A DNA stretch of 64,000 nt from Cerioporus squamosus (taxonomy: Eukaryota; Basidiomycota; Agaricomycetes; Polyporales; Polyporaceae), in assembly GCA_022592435.1 (NCBI GenBank), contig JABYQS010000085.1, positions 100,179 through 164,178 of the forward strand, read 5' to 3'. The notes below the pieces were generated by a model that saw only the letters and a list, made by a program, of their open reading frames with translations, was not told the DNA's origin and did no database searches. Positions 58,555-64,000 of the stretch are shown one piece after another. Within the stretch, counting starts at the first letter, position 1. Each line of letters opens with the position of its first letter. The position numbers and the translations under genes are program-made.

Positions 58555-60426
58555 CTTGCCCTTCGCAAACCTTCGCAGGGTTTGTCAGAGGGAGGACCAA
58601 TTGCCGTCCATGCCAGTGGTCGCATCAGGCAGATGCTTGACAGCTTCTTTGCCTGGATGACCCCATCGACGATGCACTAGTCATGGTCGAGGACACGGGA
58701 TGCAGCATCAAGATCGCCAGAATTCTTCTTCCCTTCGATGATGAGAGGGAAGAGATAAGATTGATCATAGGGATATAGGTACCTTGAAGGACCTTCGACC
58801 CTTGATCTCAACTGTCGAGCCGGAAGTGACTCGGCCCTTAGGCCTTGAGTCGAAAATGCTCATAAGTCCATCACTTGATAGATGAACGAACCCTTGCGCT
58901 CAATCATCCCAGTGGAGAAGAGTCGCTGCTCGCCGCTGCAGGGATATAGCAGACGTCATTGAGAGTGACTTTGACTCGCTCTCCATCCACCAGGGAGTAT
59001 CCCACAATTGTACCTTCACCGAGACAGGCAATCTGACCCGCTTGACCTCTGAGCAGTCCTGAAGTACTTAGGTTGCACGTACTCACGATAGTCGGTGAAA
59101 GTCAGACATGATTCCAGTGACATGTGACGATGCACCAGAATCCATGAGCCAGATTGGTCTCTACGCGTCCCTCAGCAGCATCAGCTGCGCTGTAGAAAGA
59201 AACGGAGAGCTCGTTCGCGATGTTCGCTACAGGTACAAGAGAGGAGATAGTAGAGATAGTATGCGCATGGTTATGTCCGTTCGAATTTCCCATTGCCTTT
59301 GCCAGCCTCGTTACCACCCTTGCCAGAGTCCTTGCCCTTCTTCTTGTTCCGCGGATTCTTCTCCGGGAACTTCTTGTAGCAGTTAGAAGAGTCTGGTTGT
59401 CCTTGCCGCAGTGGGGCAAGGAGGTCTAGGTCTCGGCTTCGGCCTTCGAGATCTTGTGCGCCTGACCAATCGACGTCCCACGCAAGGAGTCCTCAAGCTT
59501 GAGCTTGGGCTTGACCGTCTCAAGGGTTAGGTCAGACTCCTTGGTAGTATGTAGGATGTGGAGATCGCCGGTCGGTACGAGTCAGGCATCTTCGAGAAGA
59601 GCCAGAAGACCTTGATGTGGTTGGCGAGGGTGTTCGTGCTTGGCCGTTAACTCATCCAGGAGCCCGATGAAGGTCTGCACCTGGTCAACGATTGACTTGC
59701 TCTCGTCAAACCGAGGGTAGTTGAGAAGATGTTCGAACCGGGAGAAGGAGTACCCGTTGTCCGACTTCTCGTACGTAGCCTTCAGGCGTCCCAGATCTCC
59801 TTAGCGGTCTTTTTCCCTTCGAAGCACTTGGACACCTCAGCACTAGTCTTGTACATGAGGATACCTTGCGCCCGATTGTCCGTCTTTCCCCAGGCCTTCA
59901 CTTCTTCGGCATTTCTGCCATCAGTAGCTGGAGTAGGACATGCAACACTCCCACTGACGACATCCCAAGCATCAATCATCATCAGATAACTCTTCATCTG
60001 ACGAGCCCACTCCTTGTAGCCTTCCTGACCTCTGAGTTGAGGCAGGGTCTTCTCGAGACCGGCTTCCGACATCGCAAAGAGATACGAGTAGTCAGTCGGT
60101 TCTGGTGTGTTATCGAGAAGAGGTGGTAGTGCAGGAAGTGTTACGACAGGAGTTGATGGAGCGGATGGGATCGGTGTAGGATAGGGAGTGTCTGAAGGTG
60201 CAGGGAGAGGAATAGAATCTGGAGACGGAGATGGGAGAGTGACGGGAAGAACTTCAGGAGATGGAAGAACTTCTTCGACAGGTAGAAACAGGAGATTGAG
60301 CAGGGAGGGAGTTGTGGTGATGGAGAATGATCGTCTCTTCAGCTGATCTTCTGAATCTGAGGTAAGAGGACGACCAGTCCTTGGCCAGAAGCAGGTTCGA
60401 TGTAGCGACGACGAGGGGGTATGCAA
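58555..60426 (-). pseudogene. Copia gag, protease and pre-integrase, with frameshifts
   Basis: The gag frame (59782-60426) shows PQLRGQEGYKEWARQMKSYL, DAWDVVSGS and TSAEVSKCFEGKKTAKEIWD, then stops. One base off, the gag frame continues LKATYEKSDNGYSFSRFEHL. Further down come zinc-knuckle remains with a Lys-rich stretch (KNPRNKKKGKDSGKGG), the protease site DSGASSH near 59130-59150 and DVCYIP near 58950. Several stops and frame changes separate them, so no full Gag-PR can be made. Confidence 0.85.
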
Positions 60427-61080
60427 CAGTTATCAGGTTTTTTGCAACCTCGTTGAACCGGTTAGGAACGGTTGTCGTCGCAGTCTTGAAAGGAGCGTTC
60501 TTCTTCTAGCCAGCAGACGTCTCGAGTGTCCAGTTGTGTCGTATCGGTGGAAGAGATTTCCTACAGTTGAAGTCTGTAGAGGCCACCGTGTCGTGCGAAG
60601 GTTAAGAAGTGCGATGATTGAAGATAGCCAAGTGCAGAGTGGCAACGAGGGATGGACCCTGTTAGGTGAACCTCAAACACCAGCAAGCCGAGTATGCCAA
60701 TGCCGAGGGTAGAAGTTGCCAACTGTGCCAGAAAGAACTAGGTACGTATCGTACTGAAAAGTGGTATCGTAAGGAGGGTCCAAACGGTTGTCCTCCGGTC
60801 CTAAGGTGCTAACCACCCGGATACAACAGCTGGCGATGCAAGTGCACGGCCTGGCTGAGGGATGCCTGAAATCCTGTACGCCTCGAGAGCGCAAAGGATG
60901 TACAACAGTAGATACGATGACTAGCTAATAAAAGCACTCAGGGCTGCGTCACGAGCGCAGAAATGTCCCCCTGGTAGCAGTGTCGGCGGGCACAGTCAAG
61001 ATCTAGGGAGTTAGTGGAGGAAGGCACGGGCAGGAGTCGTCGAAGAAAGGGTGCGCGCAGAGTGACGACTAGCACGGTCA
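60427..61080 (-). other. Copia leader between primer site and gag
   Basis: Untranslated leader of the element. Short frames only; no known motif. Confidence 0.6.
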
Positions 61081-61099
61081 GAGCGCAGGCTCATAACCT
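61081..61099 (-). other. Copia primer-binding site matching tRNA-iMet anticodon half
   Basis: Directly after the 5' LTR the minus strand reads GGTTATGAGCC, the complement of the initiator tRNA-Met anticodon loop (ggctcataacc). The complement extends to agagcgcaggctcataacc, like the 5' half of that tRNA with one G missing. Drosophila copia is known to use such a half tRNA as primer. Confidence 0.65.
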
Positions 61100-61693
61100 G
61101 ATGAAGTCTGAACCTGTGAAGGCAAGTCGCAACGACTAGCAGACGAGTGGACAACACGAGTCCTCAGTCAGTAGAGCAAAAGACTGATAGCATAGACACA
61201 AGTACCTAGCAGACGAGTGGACAACACGAGCTACAAAGTACTTGTAAGTAAAGCATAAGTAAGCATAGGTAGGCGAGTACTTACTCCTCAGTCAGTAGAG
61301 CAAAAGACTGAGGAGACGAAGCCCAAGAGTCCCTCCTTATATACTGTGTCTGGAGTAGCAATGAGTAAGCGACAGAAAGGAGAGCATAATGCTGTCTGAG
61401 TCAGAACGAGTAGGGATGACTCAGACGATGACGAAGGATGATGAAGATACGACAATACGAGGTCACAAGGGCATGTCTAGTACAGCCCAGAGATATCTAG
61501 AAAGAACTAGAAAGGTCCGGAGTGTTGCAGAACGCACTGGAATGGACTGGAAACAAAGAGAGCCAGGTAACCACATGGTTTCGTACAACGTACCCTAAAG
61601 GAAATGAAGAAGCATAGCCTAAGATCTAATCGTAAGAGGCTGTGCCCATAGCGCCTAATGCGCAACTGTCCATAGTCCATAGTAAGTTCAACA
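61100..61693 (-). repeat. Copia 5' LTR
   Basis: Nearly identical to 55175-55774; differences are single bases and one- to three-base indels. TATATAAGG on the minus strand at about 61337-61345 is the likely promoter of the element. Confidence 0.93.
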
Positions 61694-62348
61694 ACAGGAA
61701 CATCGTGTACTTGTGAATAGTCTTGTACGCGCTCGTCTTGACGCCCCGTGGAATCAACACCAGTTCCGGGCCCCCTTGCTTCTCCTCCCACATCCTGTCT
61801 GCCCTGCTCGACTTCGTCCCACCGTTGTCCCAGCTCCTCGCCCCATATAGTAATGTGCCCGTTACCAAAAATGCATGTCTCAGGCAAGAAGATTGATAAA
61901 TCAGCCACAAGCAAGGGTGCACAGTCGAAAGAGAAAGCAACTAGAGCTCACCAAATGCCAAGAAAACACAAGAGGCCAAGGGCAAGAAGACGAGTGGTGG
62001 TGAGCATGGGCAAAGAATATGGTGGGCAGATAGGATGTTGTCTGGGTCCTGTGGTCTTGCGCCATGTGAGGTCTTTGCTCTTGTGAGCTCTCATTGGCTA
62101 GTAAGCAACCATGCATCCACACCAGACCCGGAGCGAATGGACGAGAGAGACTGAGAGTCAGAGAGTTCAACATTGCATGCATGCGGCACACCTGGAGCCG
62201 TGGGAACATCGCGTTCAACAAGAAATCACGTTACCGTGCCAGTCACCTGTTACTGTTCGCGTTTCTGATGTAACAGTCACTAGCGACGTGATTTTTTCAC
62301 CCCAAGACCTTCCTACTTCGTAGTTCAGGAACACCCGTGATACAGCCT
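61694..62348. other. Spacer between copia and gypsy parts
   Basis: The minus strand at about 61703-61866 holds an open, protein-like stretch (GGPELVLIPRGVKTSAYKTI) that runs into the LTR. It may be the end of a gene or transposon cut by the copia insertion. I cannot name it. The remainder shows nothing. Confidence 0.35.
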
Positions 62349-63060
62349 AAATGCTCCGAACGCCACTACCGGACTCTCTCCCTTCTTCGCCAACAAGGGC
62401 TACCACCCCGGACTTGCAGTCCACCCAGAACGTGATCTCACCTCCGCCCGTGCCCACGAGTTCGCCATTGATCTCGACGAACTCCACTCCGAACTCCGGA
62501 ATGCATCGCCGAAGCCAGACTCGCTACCAAGTTCAGGCCGACAAGCACCGACTTCCAGGCACCGGACTTCCGGATCGGAGATTACACATATGTCCGAGCA
62601 CAGTTCATCCGTTTCTACTCGCCCTATGAAGAAACCTCTCCGAGAAGTTCCTAGCCCCTACGAGATCATCGCTCGCCTGGAACTCACTTCTTCCCCTCCG
62701 GTTGCCCGACTCTATGCGGGCCATTCACCCGTCTTCCATGTCTCTCAGCTGGAACCCGCAACTCCGAACACTATTCCCGGGCGCGTCCAAAACTCCGCCC
62801 CCACCAGTTGAAGTCGATGGAGAACCGGAGTATGAAATCTCCGAAATCCTCGACTCCAAGATTGATCGTCGGCACCGGTCCTGTCAACTCCTGTACCTGG
62901 TCCGTTGGGCCGGTTACGAAGGCACCGACGAGGAAAACTTCGTGGATCCTCGCCACGGAGCTTGGACACGCTCAAGAACTGGTCGCGGACTTCCATGCTT
63001 CTTACCCGATAAACCCGGCCTCTTACCTTGCCCAACCACATCCATTACATCTGGTTCTTA
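62349..63060 (+). mobile_element. Ty3/gypsy retrotransposon, 3' end of integrase with chromodomain (degraded)
   Basis: The reading frames give NATTGLSPFFANKGYHPGLA, HEFAIDLDEL, then RYQVQADKHRLP, FRIGDYTYVRAQFIR, YEIIARLELT, AIHPSSMSLSWN (FHVSQLEP in the other frame). Last is the chromodomain: EYEISEILDSKI, QLLYLVRWAGYEGTDEENFV. This is the C-terminal integrase (GPY/F) and chromodomain of a chromovirus-type gypsy element. At least two frame changes break it. Everything upstream of about 62345 (protease, RT, RNase H, integrase core) is missing, so it is a truncated copy. Confidence 0.85.
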
Positions 63061-63157
63061 AACACTTATTCCCCATATTACTTACTTATGAGTACTTATC
63101 AGTCCTGTTTCACACATCACACTTCGTTATGATCCTGAACCCGATTCTTGTTTCTAT

Positions 63158-63871
63158 CTACTCCGGAGCTCCATTGTCTCCGGACTCCCTGTCGCTCTTC
63201 TCCGCCACCCCACCTCCGGTCCCTTCTTCCCCCTCACCCTCAACTCCGGTTCCCTCTCCTCTGGTCCCCTCTTCCTCACCCTCTCCTTCACCCTCACCAT
63301 GGCCCTCATCTCCGGCCTCTCCCTGCGCCTCCCCGGACTCCTCATTTCCGGACTCCGAGTCCGACCGTCTCTTCCGCCTCCGGCTCGTACGACGGTCTTC
63401 CTCCTCCGTCGTTGACCTGATGATTCCACTTAGCCCTGTGGGCAGCCCCCGGAAGTATGGGGCCAAGTATCCGTCGAGGGCCTCAACCTGTGCCCGCACG
63501 TGCGAGAACTTCGCCATCTCCTTGCGGAGGCTCCGCATCTCTGAGCGGGTGTCCCACATCTCCTGGAGGAGACGTCCGAACAAGTCCCTCATGTCGAGGG
63601 ACTCGATGGCGCTGTCTCCCCCCTTCGAACCCCGGAGAGTCGGCCGGACTCCGCCTTCTTCTCCGGCTCCGGCTCTGGCTCCTCCCTCGCCTTGCCCTTG
63701 CCTTGTCCTTGGAGGGCCCGGCCACCGGTCCTCCTGCGTCTTCTTCGGCTTCTTCGGAGGCGGAGGCACCTTGTTAAGACTGTGCTGCCAAGTCAAACTC
63801 CGGAAGGAAGTCCAAAGTCCAAAGTCCGAAGGCAGCACGGGGGTGAAGACTTCGGCGAAGTTATTGACCAA
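63158..63871 (-). CDS. Antisense ORF next to gypsy remnant, charged and coiled-coil protein
   Basis: A 237-codon frame opposite in strand to the gypsy pol remnant. The N-terminal part has PSDFGLWTSFRSLTWQHSLN, then a basic Pro/Lys linker, then a coiled coil (LLQEMWDTRSEMRSLRKEMA). The rest is highly charged, with Arg/Lys-rich and Gly/Glu-rich blocks (EGEGEGEEEGTRGEG). I do not recognise the protein. An antisense ORF after pol is plausible for an extra gene carried by a basidiomycete gypsy element, but it could also be a host gene or a low-complexity frame. The 3' LTR is not seen before the window ends. Confidence 0.45.
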   Translation of the reverse strand: MVNNFAEVFTPVLPSDFGLWTSFRSLTWQHSLNKVPPPPKKPKKTQEDRWPGPPRTRQGQGEGGARAGAGEEGGVRPTLRGSKGGDSAIESLDMRDLFGRLLQEMWDTRSEMRSLRKEMAKFSHVRAQVEALDGYLAPYFRGLPTGLSGIIRSTTEEEDRRTSRRRKRRSDSESGNEESGEAQGEAGDEGHGEGEGEGEEEGTRGEGTGVEGEGEEGTGGGVAEKSDRESGDNGAPE

Positions 63872-64000
63872 CGCTCTGAGGAGACGCAGTTATCTTGTAT
63901 TTGGCAAAGGAACAGAACTCCGGAGTTTATACCAGAGTAAGCAACGAGGAGGAGGAAGTCAAGCAGAGAGGGAACAGAGGGTCAGAAGCCGAGAGACCAG

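Larger units (their letters stand above)
55175..61693 (-). mobile_element. Ty1/copia LTR retrotransposon (minus strand), gag degraded
   Basis: Two LTRs of about 600 bp (55175-55774, 61100-61693) bound 5.3 kb of internal DNA. Read on the minus strand the order is 5' LTR, primer site, gag, protease, integrase, reverse transcriptase, RNase H, polypurine tract, 3' LTR: the copia order. LTR ends are TG...CA. The LTRs differ at only about eight places by eye, so insertion was fairly recent, yet gag and protease contain frameshifts and stops. The five bases on the two flanks (cgtca left, acagg right) do not match, so no target-site duplication is visible. Confidence 0.93.

Overview
The window is nuclear DNA of a filamentous basidiomycete, most likely an Agaricomycete. 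Genes are dense, on both strands and cut by many short GT-AG introns (mostly 45-75 nt). The gene set includes fungus-specific eEF3, a cerato-platanin, hydrophobic-surface-binding-like secreted proteins, a Zn2Cys6 regulator, a kinetochore DASH/DAM1 subunit and a Ty1/copia element. Exon limits were worked out by eye from splice sites, frame and family conservation and may be off by a base or two.

Layout. 0-7 kb: 5' part of a Dicer-like gene (minus, running off the left edge), a MYND-finger gene broken by two tandem TAG codons, and ORC2 (minus). 7-16 kb: an acidic-tailed unknown, a DAD2-like kinetochore gene, a carboxymuconolactone-decarboxylase/AhpD-like gene with very long introns, splicing factor SF3B4, and a small secreted protein made of Kex2-type repeats. 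16-27 kb: tRNA-Gln(CTG) with a 10-nt intron, a many-exon M50B-like membrane peptidase, eEF3 and V-ATPase subunit a. 30-41 kb: a Zn2Cys6 transcription factor, adenylate kinase, a long hairpin, an NmrA-like protein and the OST subunit WBP1. 42-48 kb: a cerato-platanin, two HsbA-like secreted paralogs and a fragment of a third. 47.7-54.6 kb: five MYND-finger genes or relics in tandem, one split by a 212-bp MITE. 55-64 kb: transposon territory, with a copia element on the minus strand (LTRs 55175-55774 and 61100-61693) followed by the 3' end of a Ty3/gypsy element with a chromodomain and an antisense ORF.

There are no operons. The left and centre are mostly conserved housekeeping genes (replication, splicing, kinetochore, translation, proton pumping, N-glycosylation, nucleotide balance). 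The right third is lineage-specific and fast-changing: secreted proteins, MYND expansion and mobile DNA. A Dicer gene, a near-perfect hairpin and several transposons occur together, but no functional link between them is shown by sequence.

The most unusual items are the Kex2-type repeat peptide whose repeats are duplicated exon-plus-intron units (15510-15936), the MYND cluster with three damaged members in the window, the MITE inside a MYND exon, the copia primer site that matches a tRNA-iMet anticodon half, and the micro-exons of the M50B gene.
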